A stretch of 64,000 nt of DNA, taken from Procambarus clarkii. Its lineage: Eukaryota > Arthropoda > Malacostraca > Decapoda > Cambaridae. The stretch covers positions 27,302,479 to 27,366,478 of the forward strand of contig NC_091165.1 of the NCBI RefSeq assembly GCF_040958095.1, read 5' to 3'. The notes beneath the pieces were generated by a model, which made no database searches, had not been told where the DNA came from, and was given only the letters and a program-made list of their open reading frames with translations. Both the position numbers and the translations under genes were made by a program. The first letter of the stretch is position 1, and the number at the start of each line of letters is the position of its first letter. This document shows, piece by piece, positions 22,458-33,180 of this stretch.

Positions 22458-23784
22458 CCGCCAGAAAGTTTGGTTTTTGTATTAGTGAATTTGGACAAAC
22501 CTGAAACTTTTCAACATGACCTGACCTGACCTCTCCTAGCAATCCTAGACCTAATACACGCAATCCCAGGCCTAATATGTATGTGCTATACTAGGCCTAA
22601 GAATATTTTGGTTTTCAGCATTATTTTTTCCGGACTCTTAAAGTTAATAGTACAAAAAAAATGCTTTACCGGTGGTCATCACTATACACTGTACTTTGGA
22701 CCAAAACTATCACCATTTCAGGAACATCACCATTGAATGAAGATTCATTTAGAAGCAATTTATTTCGTTCTAATGTACATACCCATTTACAAGCAACTTA
22801 TTACGCTCTAATACACTCTCCCATTTACAAGGAACTTTTGAAACCAAGTTGAGAGCTGTCGAGCCGCACACACCAGCACCTTGCGCTATAAATACAACCC
22901 TGGTGAGTGGTTTGGTCATCATATCCGAGTCACGTTATTGTGCCCCAGCGTCTGAATATCAACCAGACTGGCTTCCAGGAAAGATAGAGAGCTCTGCGGT
23001 AAAGGGACGTCCCGAAGGTGATCCCTCAAATCAGGACACACAGGTCGGGGCCCTTGAGGCGATCCGGACTGTAGACTGAGGGATTACGGCAGAGCCCGTC
23101 TCTACTGGCTGGTATTAAACGGCATGTGCAGAGAGCCTTTAAAAGGTGCCTCCAGTCGTCAAAAGGACATCAGTGATGTCAAGACGAGAGGCACAGTGAC
23201 ACTCTGGCTGGTATGTAGGTGTATATGTGCTGTACTCGAGGTTAAACGACCGTCTTCAAGTGAATGAATTATCAGGATAAAATGCCTGGCCATTACGACC
23301 CCTTGGAAGGGGTCTGGATAAGGATTTGGGATGGAGCAGGGGAAAGATATGGTGCCCATGCATTTGGACGGTCGGGGATTGAACGCCGACCTGCAGGAAG
23401 TGAGACCTTCGCTCTACCGTCCAGTCCAAATGGTTGGGCTGAAATGTTTAAGGAAGGGCGGCGGCGGAGCAAGTCTTGGTGCTCCGTGTGTGTGATGGTG
23501 GGGGGGGGGGGAATAGAGACAGACAGAAGGGATCAAAGCAGACAAAGCACACAGCAGATAGCAGAGGCCGGAAGTCAGCAGAACAGCAGGTAAAAGTTGC
23601 GGATACAATATGAGGCACCTGTAAGATAAGGCTGGCTGTTCACCCAGTACATACTTCCACCCTCATATTTCCTCTCCATAGAACATAGTGTTTATTCAGG
23701 CGATGAGTCACAATAACGTGGCTAAAGTATGTTGACTAGACCACACACTAGAAGGTGAAGGGACGACGACGTTTCGGTCGTCGT
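22458..23784. repeat. Tandem duplication, copy 1 (1327 bp)
   Basis: Begins CCGCCAGAAAGTTTGG and ends in a hairpin element. It contains the inverted minisatellite-seed repeat, AT-rich sequence with no recognisable gene, and an antisense F-type SINE (23269-23431). Copy 2 follows immediately. Confidence 0.85.
23699..23784 (+). mobile_element. Hairpin element copy 4 (truncated at a duplication junction)
   Basis: Leader and first arm as far as GGGACGACGACGTTTCGGTC, then the sequence switches to GTCGTCCGCCAGAAAG, the start of the second copy of the 1.33-kb duplication. Confidence 0.7.
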
Positions 23785-25110
23785 CCGCCAGAAAGTTTGG
23801 TTTTTGTATTAGTGAATTTGGACAAACCTGAAACTTTTCAACATGACCTGACCTGACCTCTCCTAGCAATCCTAGACCTAATACACGCAATCCCAGGCCT
23901 AATATGTATGTGCTATACTAGGCCTAAGAATATTTTGGTTTTCAGCATTATTTTTTCCGGACTCTTAAAGTTAATAGTACAAAAAAAATGCTTTACCGGT
24001 GGTCATCACTATACACTGTACTTTGGACCAAAACTATCACCATTTCAGGAACATCACCATTGAATGAAGATTCATTTAGAAGCAATTTATTTCGTTCTAA
24101 TGTACATACCCATTTACAAGCAACTTATTACGCTCTAATACACTCTCCCATTTACAAGGAACTTTTGAAACCAAGTTGAGAGCTGTCGAGCCGCACACAC
24201 CAGCACCTTGCGCTATAAATACAACCCTGGTGAGTGGTTTGGTCATCATATCCGAGTCACGTTATTGTGCCCCAGCGTCTGAATATCAACCAGACTGGCT
24301 TCCAGGAAAGATAGAGAGCTCTGCGGTAAAGGGACGTCCCGAAGGTGATCCCTCAAATCAGGACACACAGGTCGGGGCCCTTGAGGCGATCCGGACTGTA
24401 GACTGAGGGATTACGGCAGAGCCCGTCTCTACTGGCTGGTATTAAACGGCATGTGCAGAGAGCCTTTAAAAGGTGCCTCCAGTCGTCAAAGGGACATCAG
24501 TGATGTCAAGACGAGAGGCACAGTGACACTCTGGCTGGTATGTAGGTGTATATGTGCTGTACTCGAGGTTAAACGACCGTCTTCAAGTGAATGAATTATC
24601 AGGATAAAATGCCTGGCCATTACGACCCCTTGGAAGGGGTCTGGATAAGGATTTGGGATGGAGCAGGGGAAAGATATGGTGCCCATGCATTTGGACGGTC
24701 GGGGATTGAACGCCGACCTGCAGGAAGTGAGACCTTCGCTCTACCGTCCAGTCCAAATGGTTGGGCTGAAATGTTTAAGGAAGGGCGGCGGCGGAGCAAG
24801 TCTTGGTGCTCCGTGTGTGTGATGGTGGGGGGGGGGGGGGGGAATAGAGACAGACAGAAGGGATCAAAGCAGACAAAGCACACAGCAGATAGCAGAGGCC
24901 GGAAGTCAGCAGAACAGCAGGTAAAAGTTGCGGATACAATATGAGGCACCTGTAAGATAAGGCTGGCTGTTCACCCAGTACATACTTCCACCCTCATATT
25001 TCCTCTCCATAGAACATAGTGTTTATTCAGGCGATGAGTCACAATAACGTGGCTAAAGTATGTTGACTAGACCACACACTAGAAGGTGAAGGGACGACGA
25101 CGTTTCGGTC
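23785..25110. repeat. Tandem duplication, copy 2
   Basis: Matches copy 1 essentially throughout. I find one substitution (AAAAGGACATC against AAAGGGACATC near 23169/24496) and a poly(G) run of 16 rather than 12. Divergence is so low that the event is recent, or the copy is an assembly artefact. Confidence 0.85.
24596..24760 (-). mobile_element. tRNA-like SINE type F, antisense (in duplication copy 2)
   Basis: Same as 23269-23431 in copy 1: GGTCGGCGTTCAATCCCCGA on the minus strand, with ATTTGGGATGGAGCAGGGGA on the plus strand. Confidence 0.6.
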
Positions 25111-25202
25111 CGTCCTGGACCATTCTAAAGTCGATTGAAAATGGTCCAGGACGGACCGAAACGTCGTCGTCCCTTCACCTTTTAGTGTGTGGTCTGATCA
25201 AC
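25028..25202 (+). mobile_element. Hairpin element copy 5
   Basis: Complete leader and both arms, flanked by AGTGTTTATT at 25018-25027 and 25203-25212. The orthologous left flank in the first duplicate copy is also AGTGTTTATT. Confidence 0.75.
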
Positions 25203-25539
25203 AGTGTTTATTGTCACTACTCACATGTGTATATATCACTGGTCGGTCGGACCAGGTTGTCACGACCACACCTGGACCTGGTAATCACCAGGAGGCATCC
25301 AATCAGTCCGTCTGCCTATCAAGTTTCAGACAGCTGATAACAACAGCAGCAGCAGCAGCAGCAGCAGCAACCCCCACTCAGCCTCCACTGATAACATCTC
25401 GGACGGACAACAATTTCATCTTTGTCCAACTTATCCGTTCTAATTTACCTTATTTCAAAATATTTTCGCTGTATGTATGTCACAATCCCTGCTTGATCGC
25501 GCAAGCCATTAATCACTAAGAACTCTATTTGACCCGGTC

Positions 25540-25630
25540 AAGAACCTATCATTCGAACCCATGACGTCCAGGATCACCCCTAAACGTAACACAGTACCGT
25601 GACCACCGCACCATTGATCGTCTATGGTGG
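25540..25630 (-). mobile_element. tRNA-like repeat head, antisense
   Basis: On the minus strand: GGTGCGGTGGTCACGGTACT and CATGGGTTCGAATGATAGGT. Degenerate tRNA-like boxes. Confidence 0.35.
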
Positions 25631-25639
25631 TGTGTGTGT

Positions 25640-25860
25640 GTGTCCCTTTGTGTGTACTCATCTAAATGTGCTTCCAGGGTCGGGCTAAGCTCCGCCTTGC
25701 AAACGTTCTTAGCTTAATGCAATGATTCATTTCTCACGCTTTAATCATATTTACACTTAAAATTCTGAATCGAATTAGCTTCAACGACTTTTGCATCTAA
25801 TCTGTTCCAGTTATTGCCATCTCTAACACTAAACAGTTCTTGCGTGCGTGTCACTGAAAT
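25640..25860 (-). pseudogene. LINE C-terminus and 3' tail, antisense
   Basis: On the minus strand a degenerate C-terminus (HARKNCLVLEMAITG-like) is followed by a diverged tail, with CACATTTAGATGAGTACACA next to a short (AC)n. Heavily diverged. Confidence 0.45.
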
Positions 25861-25967
25861 AAGCAACAGCCTGATGGACCAAACTCTCACAAGTCAAGCC
25901 TGGCCTCGGGCCGGGCTTGGGGAGAAGAACTCCCAGAACCCCCATCAACCAGGTATCAACCAGGTAT

Positions 25968-26322
25968 CCAGCCCCACACCATCTACTGTGGTAAGATGTC
26001 ACTGAAATACAGCCCTAGACCATCTATTGTAGTAAGGAGCTACTGAAATACAGCCCCACACCATCTATTGTGGTAAGATGTCACCGAAATACAGTCCTAG
26101 ACCATCTATTGTAGTAAGATGTCGTTGAAATACAGCTCCACACCATCTATTGTAGTAAGATGTCACTGAAATACAGCCCCAGACCATCTATTGTAGTAAG
26201 ATGTCACTGAAATACAGCTTCACACCATCTACTGTAGTAAGATGTCACTTAAATACAGCCCTAGACCATCTATTGTAGTAAGATGTCACTGAAATACAGC
26301 TCCACACCATCTACTGTAGTAA
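25968..26322. repeat. 41-bp minisatellite, about 8 copies
   Basis: Unit CATCTATTGTAGTAAGATGT, CACTGAAATACAGCCC and AGAC with variants. No coding signal. Confidence 0.9.
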
Positions 26323-26616
26323 GGAACGGGTGGAGCTGGAACAGGTGTGGGACAAGAATAAGGAACACGTCTATGGAACAGATGGAGATAGGACGGGCGG
26401 ACACAGGGACGGAGGGACAGCGGGCGGGAGCGTAAAAACCCATGATGGAGCACAAATAATTGTTTGTTTTGTGTGGAGTGTTTACACGCTAGCTCACCTG
26501 AGCCCTGCTGGGGAAGTGTTTGTTATTGCCTGTGCATGGTTGGAGCGCCCGCCTCTTACTTGGACACACGTCATCCACACAACTGGAGGGAGGGAGAGAG
26601 TGTAGCGAGGGAGGGT

Positions 26617-26619
<3 letters not shown>

Positions 26620-26700
<81 letters not shown>
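26620..26700. repeat. Microsatellite (AC)n
   Basis: Pure (AC)n of 80 bases immediately upstream of a LINE-1 tail fragment. Confidence 0.95.
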
Positions 26701-26701
<1 letters not shown>

Positions 26702-26766
26702 TCCTGAGCCCAGTAGGCTCAGGAATCTGTACATCAGTTGATTGACAGTTGAGAGGCGGGACCAAT
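26701..26766 (+). mobile_element. LINE-1 tail fragment
   Basis: Contains CAGTAGGCTCAGGAATCTGT and TTGATTGACAGTTGAGAGGC directly after an 80-base (AC)n tract. It is cut off at GGGACCA, where an antisense LINE fragment begins. Confidence 0.6.
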
Positions 26767-27095
26767 CATGTCTTCTTCAACTCCTCTGTCTTCCAGCGAC
26801 GTGCGGTTCAATTCACGTAGCCTTTCGTCGTAACCCATACTTCATTGTTCCGGGACTACTCTGGTGGCATACTTTTGAACCCTCTCCAACTTCGCCTTGT
26901 GCTTGTGTATGAATGAACTTCACGCTAGAGCCGCATACTCCAGGATTGGTCTGACATATGTGGTATATAGGGTTCTGAATGATTCTTCACACAAGTTTCT
27001 AAAAGTTGTTCATATGTTAGCCAGCCTCGCAAGTGCCGCTGGTGATATCCTTTTTGATGTCGGCTTCAGGAGACAGGTTCAGTGTTATGTTTACT
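26767..27095 (-). pseudogene. LINE ORF2 C-terminal fragment, antisense
   Basis: On the minus strand it reads ESFRTLYTTYVRPILEYAAL, then a KLERVQKYATRVVPEQ-like stretch, with frame breaks. This is the same region of ORF2 as 18565-18855. Confidence 0.65.
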
Positions 27096-27096
27096 G

Positions 27097-27180
27097 AACG
27101 GGGTGAGAATAGCTTGAGCTACCTCATCCCTTTGTGTGTATTTTACATCAATAAACTTATTTCAATTTCAGTTCAATTTC
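27097..27180 (+). mobile_element. LINE-3 type 3' end (AATAAA / TTTCAATTTCA tail)
   Basis: GGGGTGAGAATAGCTTGAGC, then CATCCCTTTGTGTGTATTTT, then CAATAAACTTATTTCAATTT and a repeated CAGTTCAATTTCAG. Homologous copies lie antisense at 29976-30128 and 31645-31793; a diverged one is at 41580-41652. It looks like the 3' end of a separate retrotransposon family. Confidence 0.6.
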
Positions 27181-27679
27181 AGTGTTATGTTGGGCGTGGG
27201 GGAGCGGAGAAGCCATTTTGTGAGGTTGTTGAGTATGAAGTTAGTAGCGAGACGGACATGTCAGGAACCTGTTCTCACACGTCATCCTCTCGTTATGCGA
27301 TACCTTAGTAACTTGTTGTGTGTGCGCGTGTGCGTGTGTGTGTGCGTGTGTGTGTGTGTCCTTGTATTCACCTATATGTATTTACACGTACGAGACCTTG
27401 AACAGTTGTCCTGTTTCACTGACATCATCTATGTACATATATAATACTGGCTTAAGTAATTAGCCGGGAAAGCGTAATACCTATAGAGAGAACTAAACAT
27501 TTTATGAGACAGCAAGTAAGTAATTACCAAAAAGAAGGCACCAAACCGGGAAGGCTATGTAACAAGCGAGACAGCAAGGTTGAAGATAACTACTCATGTA
27601 CCCACCTGTGGGGAAAAAAATCCATGCATTTCGAGCTTCATCGAGTTCCACGACAATTGTATCACGATTCGGAGAGAGA

Positions 27680-28075
27680 AAAGACTGGGTGGACCGCATC
27701 TTCTTTGACTGTCAAAAAGCATTTAACACTGTCTTCCACAAAGATTGAAACAAGTTGAAACCAATGAGTGTCCGGGATGATACTGGACTGGCTTACAAAG
27801 TATTCCCAAAATAGTAAAACATAAGGTTGTGATGAGAGGAGGTGTCGGAATGGAGGAAAGTGACAAGCGGGGTCCCGCAAGGTTTGGTAACTAAATCACT
27901 AGTGTTCACGAGTATGGTAAACAACCATTCGCAGGAGAGGCAGGATTGTACATGTGAATATTTGCAGATAAATACTGAACCGATGAAAAGGCCGAGGACT
28001 GAGTAGGACAGCACAATGCTACAGGAAAACTTGGACAGACTGCACGAATGGTCAGACACATCTCTGTAACCATGA
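27680..28075 (+). pseudogene. Degenerate LINE reverse transcriptase fragment
   Basis: Pieces of the RT are legible across shifting frames: GWTASS followed by a DCQKAFNTVFHK-like string (27690-27740), then VTSGVPQGLV (27848-27890) and a FADKY-like remnant. The order matches intact ORF2 residues 740-840. Confidence 0.65.
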
Positions 28076-28639
28076 TATATATGTACTTCCGCCTACAGTT
28101 TAGACCTATTGTCTTATGTATGACCCTCTGTCCTGCGTGACAGTGAATACCAGCATTATCCTCACTTAAGACTTAATCGAAATCCTCAGATTAGGCAAAA
28201 TTGTAATTAACTTTGTCAATAAAGATGTTAATAATAATAATAATCTACTGGAGTTTAATCCCCCGAAAATAGATGGGAAGGAAGAGTAGGAGTGAGAAGA
28301 TGGCGAGCGAGGGGTAAAGAGAGAGGAAGAGAAGAGCAAAGGGCAGTAAGGTGAGCGAAATTTGGAGTGTACACGTAAGGAGGAGGAGACAAGTATAGGG
28401 AGGATGAAGGTTACGATGTAATGGAAGGAGAGAGAAAGGAAGTCGGAGTGGTTGGCGAAGGGGGAGTAGAGGGAAGAGAGGGGGGGGGGGAAGGAATGGT
28501 TCCCACAATAATTACCTGGTTAATGCCCCTCACCACACACTGCCTTGTTCTTCTGCAGGCGGGGTGGGAAGAGGTGGTTTTGCCATGCGAACCACTAACG
28601 ATGAACCACAACACCTTGCTGCCAAACTGAATAGTTCTA

Positions 28640-29660
28640 CACTCACGCACAAATGGGAAGGTCGGCTGTGTATTTCTGAACTGCCAGAAAGCTTTTGACA
28701 CAGTCCCTCACTGGAGACGAAATTGCATATTATACAACAGACTGGAAAGCACTGGATTAGATGCATTAACAAGCAACAGCAAGTCATTAGGTGTACAGAT
28801 GGAAAGACATAACACGTGGAGTCCCACAAGGAGGTGTTTGGACCCAAGTGGTCCCTGCTAAAGGCGAACAATTTACCTGGGGAAACAACCCCTTACATGA
28901 TGACAAGACCACACACTAGAATGTGAAGGGACGACGACGTTTCGGTCCGTCCTGGTCCATTCTCAAGTCGATTGGTAACAATCGACTTGAGAATGGTCCA
29001 GGACAAGACCACACACTAGAACGTCGTCGTCCCTTCACATTCTAGTGTGTGGTCTTGTCATACTTTAGCCACGTTATTGTGACTCAACAACCCCTTACAT
29101 GTTGCTGTTTGCCAATGGCGTGAAATGTAAGAGAATAAGGAAAGAACTGAAATGTTATAAGACTTCAGCAGGCTTCAGGAATGACCCAACAAATGAAAAG
29201 GTGTGCTGGAATTAAGCCATGTAATTACTAGGTAATGTTGGTTCAGTTGAAAGAAACGTCAGAGGACCACTATCTCCTCAAAGGGGATAAATTCTAGCAC
29301 AGGTGAGAAAAAGACGAATGTGGTATAGATCGTATACCGAACTTATCAACCTAGGCACCCAGAAATGAGATAACACCGCTGGAACATTCGAAAAACCGCA
29401 CTGGGGAATCTGAATATATCCAGAGGTTAGTCACAAGGCTGCTCCCAAGACGAAGAAATCTGGGATGAGAGAATAAGCTAAGAGAATGGAACCTCACATA
29501 GCTGAAGAAATAGACGAGACCAGATCACAACGTACAAGATATTCAAACATTACAAACTATACATGAACGGTAGGTTTGGCCTGCGCGGGAACACAACGGT
29601 AAGCGACTGGTGTCAACTGGAAGCTCAGACGAGCCAAAGGGATGTCAGCCAACTACGTCT
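28640..29660 (+). pseudogene. Degenerate LINE ORF2 copy, interrupted by a hairpin element
   Basis: Starts with a FLNCQKAFDTVPH-like string (28672-28710) and reaches TPRGVPQGGVW-like coding at 28820. A hairpin element is inserted at 28900-29085. Coding remnants then resume, including WNLT and an LETQTSQRDVSQLRL C-terminal motif near 29615-29660. Frames are broken many times. A SINE is inserted just after, at 29668. Confidence 0.65.
28900..29085 (-). mobile_element. Hairpin element copy 6 with 16-bp target-site duplication
   Basis: 186-base insert in a LINE fragment between identical AACAACCCCTTACATG at 28884-28899 and 29086-29101. It reads in reverse relative to copies 1, 2 and 5, with the leader (ACGTTATTGTGACTC) at its right. 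In one arm GGACCGAAACG is replaced by AAGACCACACACTAGAACG. Confidence 0.8.
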
Positions 29661-29667
29661 TAAGCGT

Positions 29668-29840
29668 CCATCTGGTCACCACTTGGTCCGGGAGACATCT
29701 CCCGTCACGCAGGGTGCAGTCGCGCCTCCACAGATCTCCAGTATCAGCTCTTGATACTGGTAATGGCTCAAAAGGGCCACCACGTACGGGCTATTCATGC
29801 CCGTGCCACCTCTTGGGTGGCTTAATCTTCATCAATCAAT
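29668..29840 (+). mobile_element. SINE type C with 12-bp target-site duplication
   Basis: The 173-base insert lies between identical CGTCTTAAGCGT at 29656-29667 and 29841-29852. It contains CGGGAGACATCTCCCGTCAC, TATCAGCTCTTGATACTGGT, GGGCTATTCATGCCCGTGCC and the end CTTAATCTTCATCAATCAAT. No tRNA head is obvious. Other copies: 7825-7983, 13078-13222, and 3'-end pieces at 7735-7765 (minus), 11060-11127, 15227-15282 and 33698-33757. Confidence 0.75.
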
Positions 29841-29975
29841 CGTCTTAAGCGTGCGTGTGAACAAAGGGAACGAGTTAAGTATTGGTGGTGAACTTTCTGT
29901 GTGGGTTCACAGGGAGAGATGGTGACGCAGCACCGCGTGGGAAGGAACTGACAACTAAGAGGCGGCCACGAAACT

Positions 29976-30128
29976 TGAAATTGAAATAAGTTTATTGAGG
30001 TAAAATACACACAAAGGAATGAGGTAGCTCAAGCTATTCTCACCCCGTTCAGTACATCGTGTTAATACATACATAGACACACATCACAAGCAATAAACAT
30101 ATTACCAAACATTCTGAGAGATAAACAT
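29976..30128 (-). mobile_element. LINE-3 type 3' end, antisense
   Basis: On the minus strand it ends with GGGGTGAGAATAGCTTGAGC, TATTTTACCTCAATAAAC and TTATTTCAATTTCAA. It is near-identical to 31645-31793. Confidence 0.65.
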
Positions 30129-30599
30129 CTACATTTCCTGCCACGAACTTGATCTCCCGGGAACACGGCTAACTAAGAATAGACAAATCGTCAGCCTTTT
30201 CACTTAACTACCATCACGATTCCCCCCCCCCCGCAAGTCGTAACACAAGCTCGTGGACAAAATACATCCACTAAAGGCTAAATGTTTTATACAAAAGGTT
30301 TCCTGTGCGTAAGGAAGACGTCAGACTGCTAAATGAAGTCTAGTTCCAGCGCAAACTCACTCACCAAAAGACCTAAAATTACCCCTCTAACCCTCAGGAG
30401 GGCTGACGCGGTTCCTACCCAATGGGAATAACCATGTCAATCAACAAGCACCCAAGAGCACCAATAAACAGTGGCTCGCGGATTTGCAGAGAAAGCCACT
30501 GAACCATCCAACGAGCCCAGCTTGCTGGCTTGCTTCACAACATCAGTTACATTGCGATTGACAGCCAGCAGGAAGGTCAGTGGCTCACGCTGATAGAGG

Positions 30600-30722
<123 letters not shown>

Positions 30723-30934
30723 TCCTCAGGGACCATACTGCCATTTCCTCCCCCCCTTCCCCAGCCGGGCGCCCCCTTCCCTTTTGTCCCTTCTTCCCAG
30801 CCTTGATGAAACACTTATTCTCCTTCAAAAATAACAAATAAAATGGGTATTGTGATGTAAAGTATCTTGCTTTATCGGGATTTGTGTTTGTGTGCACTCG
30901 CCTATCTGTGTGTGTGTACTCGCCTATTTGTGTG

Positions 30935-31207
30935 AGTGCACTCACCTAGTTGTACTCCCCTAGCTGTGCTTGCGATGGTTGAGCTCTGGCTCTTTGGGCA
31001 CGCCTCTCAAATGTCAATCAACCGATTTCCCTCCCCAGGAAGCAGCCCGTAGCAGCTGTCTAACTCCCAGGTACCTATTTACTGCCAGGTAACAAGGGCA
31101 TCAGGGTAAAAGAAACTCTGCCCATTTGTTTCCGCCTTCGCCGGGGATCGATCCCAAGACCCTAGGACTACGAATCCCGAGCGCTGTCCACTCAGCCGTC
31201 AGGCCCC
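30935..31207 (-). mobile_element. tRNA-derived SINE type A, antisense
   Basis: Complete-looking copy: tRNA head (GGCTGAGTGGACAGCGCTCG and GGGATCGATCCCCGGCGAAG on the minus strand), shared body, GTTGATTGACATTTGAGAGG, the AGCTCAACCATCGCAAGCAC tail and AGGTGAGTGC units next to a short (AC)n. Confidence 0.75.
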
Positions 31208-31227
31208 GGGGCAGCAGGAGGGGGGAT

Positions 31228-31433
31228 GCTACAGTATGGCACAAGGGAAGGAAAGGAAGGAAACTATCAGGAGAAAGCACCAAGCCATTACGACTATATA
31301 GCCCTGGGAAGGGGTCAGGATATGGATTTGGGATGGGAAGAAGGGGAAAGGAATGGTGCCCAACCACTTGGACGGTCGGGGATTGAACGCCGACCTGCAT
31401 GAAGCGAGATCGTCGGTCTACCGTCCAGCTCTA
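31228..31433 (-). mobile_element. tRNA-like SINE type F, antisense
   Basis: Minus-strand copy with GGTCGGCGTTCAATCCCCGA and a TATAGTCGTAATGGCTTGGT 3' part followed by TTTCTCCTGATAGTTTCC. Confidence 0.65.
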
Positions 31434-31644
31434 GTGCGTGGGAGGAGACGTCAGCAACATCATGTACCAGTAACGCCGCGGGGGTAATGTAGGAGCCGCC
31501 GCCCTCGTCCTGGTGTATATAGTGCGGAGGATCACACAAGGCTCAAGCCCGCACTACGCTCATATTGGCGCGTCGGGGAATTTAGCTTTCTTCTGGCGGA
31601 GCGGCGACCTTGTATCTCCCTGGTGGGGGGGGGGAGGTAGTCAT

Positions 31645-31793
31645 ATTGAAATAAGTTTATTGAGGTAAAATAATACACACAAAGGGATGAGGTAGCTCAA
31701 GCTATTCTCACCCCATTCAGTACATCGTGTTAATACATACATATAAACACATCACAAACAATAAACATATTACCAAACATTCTGAGAGATAAA
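31645..31793 (-). mobile_element. LINE-3 type 3' end, antisense
   Basis: Aligns base by base with 29976-30128 over about 150 bases with few differences, ending in CAATAAACTTATTTCAA on the minus strand. It carries no recognisable coding. Confidence 0.65.
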
Positions 31794-31959
31794 CGTATTG
31801 GTTTCTTCGAACTGCCAGGAGTCGTTTCGAGACGAAGCTTTTGTTAAATTTAAAAATGACCTTGTTACAATAATGCCTACTAACATTATGACCAAAACAT
31901 CCATTTCTTTGCGCGCCCTAAATAAATTCACAATCGCACACGTAAGACGAATCAGCACA

Positions 31960-32326
31960 GAGATCTGACGCATAAAAAGCTACCAACACTCCAGGGATGG
32001 TCTATAAGATGGCTACTAGATTTCAACAACGACAAATGCGACCTTATGGGGATAGGAACAGGAGTGAGCGAGCCTAAATACAATACAAAATGAAAGGGAG
32101 GCAGTTTCCTACACCAGGAGACATTTGGGAGTAAACATGGCCAGAGACACACACCAGCAGAATATCGTGAGGCAGTATTTGCCAAGCTGGCCAGCGTCCA
32201 GGTAGTCATCTGCAGCTTAAACATGGCTCGTTTCTGAGCTGAGGGGACTCGTCTATGACCACACTGGAGGAGAGAACGGGCAAAGACACGATAACGACAT
32301 AAAAGATACCAACGGGAATTGACCAA
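31960..32326 (+). pseudogene. Degenerate LINE ORF2 fragment
   Basis: Plus-strand LLDFNNDKCDLMGIGTGVSE corresponds to LLEFNTSKCKVMEMG in the intact ORF2; later REHDNDIKDTN-like coding is also recognisable. It is cut by the F-type SINE at 32327. Confidence 0.6.
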
Positions 32327-32525
32327 GGGAAGGGAACTATCAGGGTAAAGCACCAAGCCAATACGACTATATAGCCCTGAAAAGGGGTCAGGATAAGGAT
32401 TTGAGATGGGACGGGGGGAAAGGAATAGTGCCCAACCACTTGTGGACGGTCGGGGATTGAACGCCGACCTGCATGAAGCGAGACCGTTGCTCTACCGTCC
32501 AGTCCACTTGGGCTGGACGGTAGAG
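32327..32525 (-). mobile_element. tRNA-like SINE type F, antisense, with a small inverted head
   Basis: Minus-strand copy; at 32496-32525 the first 15 or so bases of the head recur inverted (CTACCGTCCAGTCC facing GGCTGGACGGTAGAGC), making a hairpin at the 5' end. Confidence 0.65.
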
Positions 32526-32658
32526 CTTGCTTATCTGACCAAGAAGACAGATAAGTACTGCTCAATTCGAAGAACAGCACTTTTTTAAGGGATAGTCCTG
32601 CGCGGGCCCACTAAAGAACAGTACTAAGAGGGTGCTGGGAACTCAACCTATCCTACTA

Positions 32659-32857
32659 TGCAGGCGATGAGTCACAATAACGTGGCTGAAGTATGTTGAC
32701 CAGACCACACACTAGAAATTGAAGGAACGACGACGTTTCGGTCCGTCCTGGACCATTCTCAAGTCGATTGTCGACATTCTCACAATCGACTTGAGAATGG
32801 TCCAGGACGGACCGAAACGTCGTCGTTCCTTCAATTTCTAGTGTGTGGTCTGGTCAA
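32659..32857 (+). mobile_element. Hairpin element copy 7 with 11-bp target-site duplication
   Basis: 199 bases flanked by CTATCCTACTA at 32648-32658 and 32858-32868. Leader TGCAGGCGATGAGTCACAAT; arms ACTAGAAATTGAAGGAACGA and its inverse. The arms share private differences (AATTGAAGGAA), so they have stayed complementary to each other. Confidence 0.8.
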
Positions 32858-33059
32858 CTATCCTACTAATAAAACGTCGCATTTTGACGTACACTCTACC
32901 TAAGGGCAAAAATGGTCTTACTAGAAAATGGTAGCCGCTCGCAAAATTGACATACTGTCCCATTTATTGTTTTGGGACCTCTGGTAGGTTAGGAGAGGGC
33001 ACTTTAATACGACAGTTTCTTGACGTGGGGAAATCTTAGGAGGACGGGCTGACGAACTA

Positions 33060-33180
33060 GAGACGTTAAGTCACAAAAGGGTCAGAAAGAACTTCAGAGT
33101 CGATAATACATGGAATGAATTAGAATATTTTGTTGTCAAAGCTAATTCTTTGACACCAAGTTTGAACTGTAAAATACATT
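33060..33180 (+). pseudogene. LINE ORF2 C-terminal remnant
   Basis: RVRKNFRVDNTWNELEYFVV followed by KANSLTPS is a diverged form of the VRVVGKWNALQEQVVEANT end of the intact ORF2. Confidence 0.55.
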
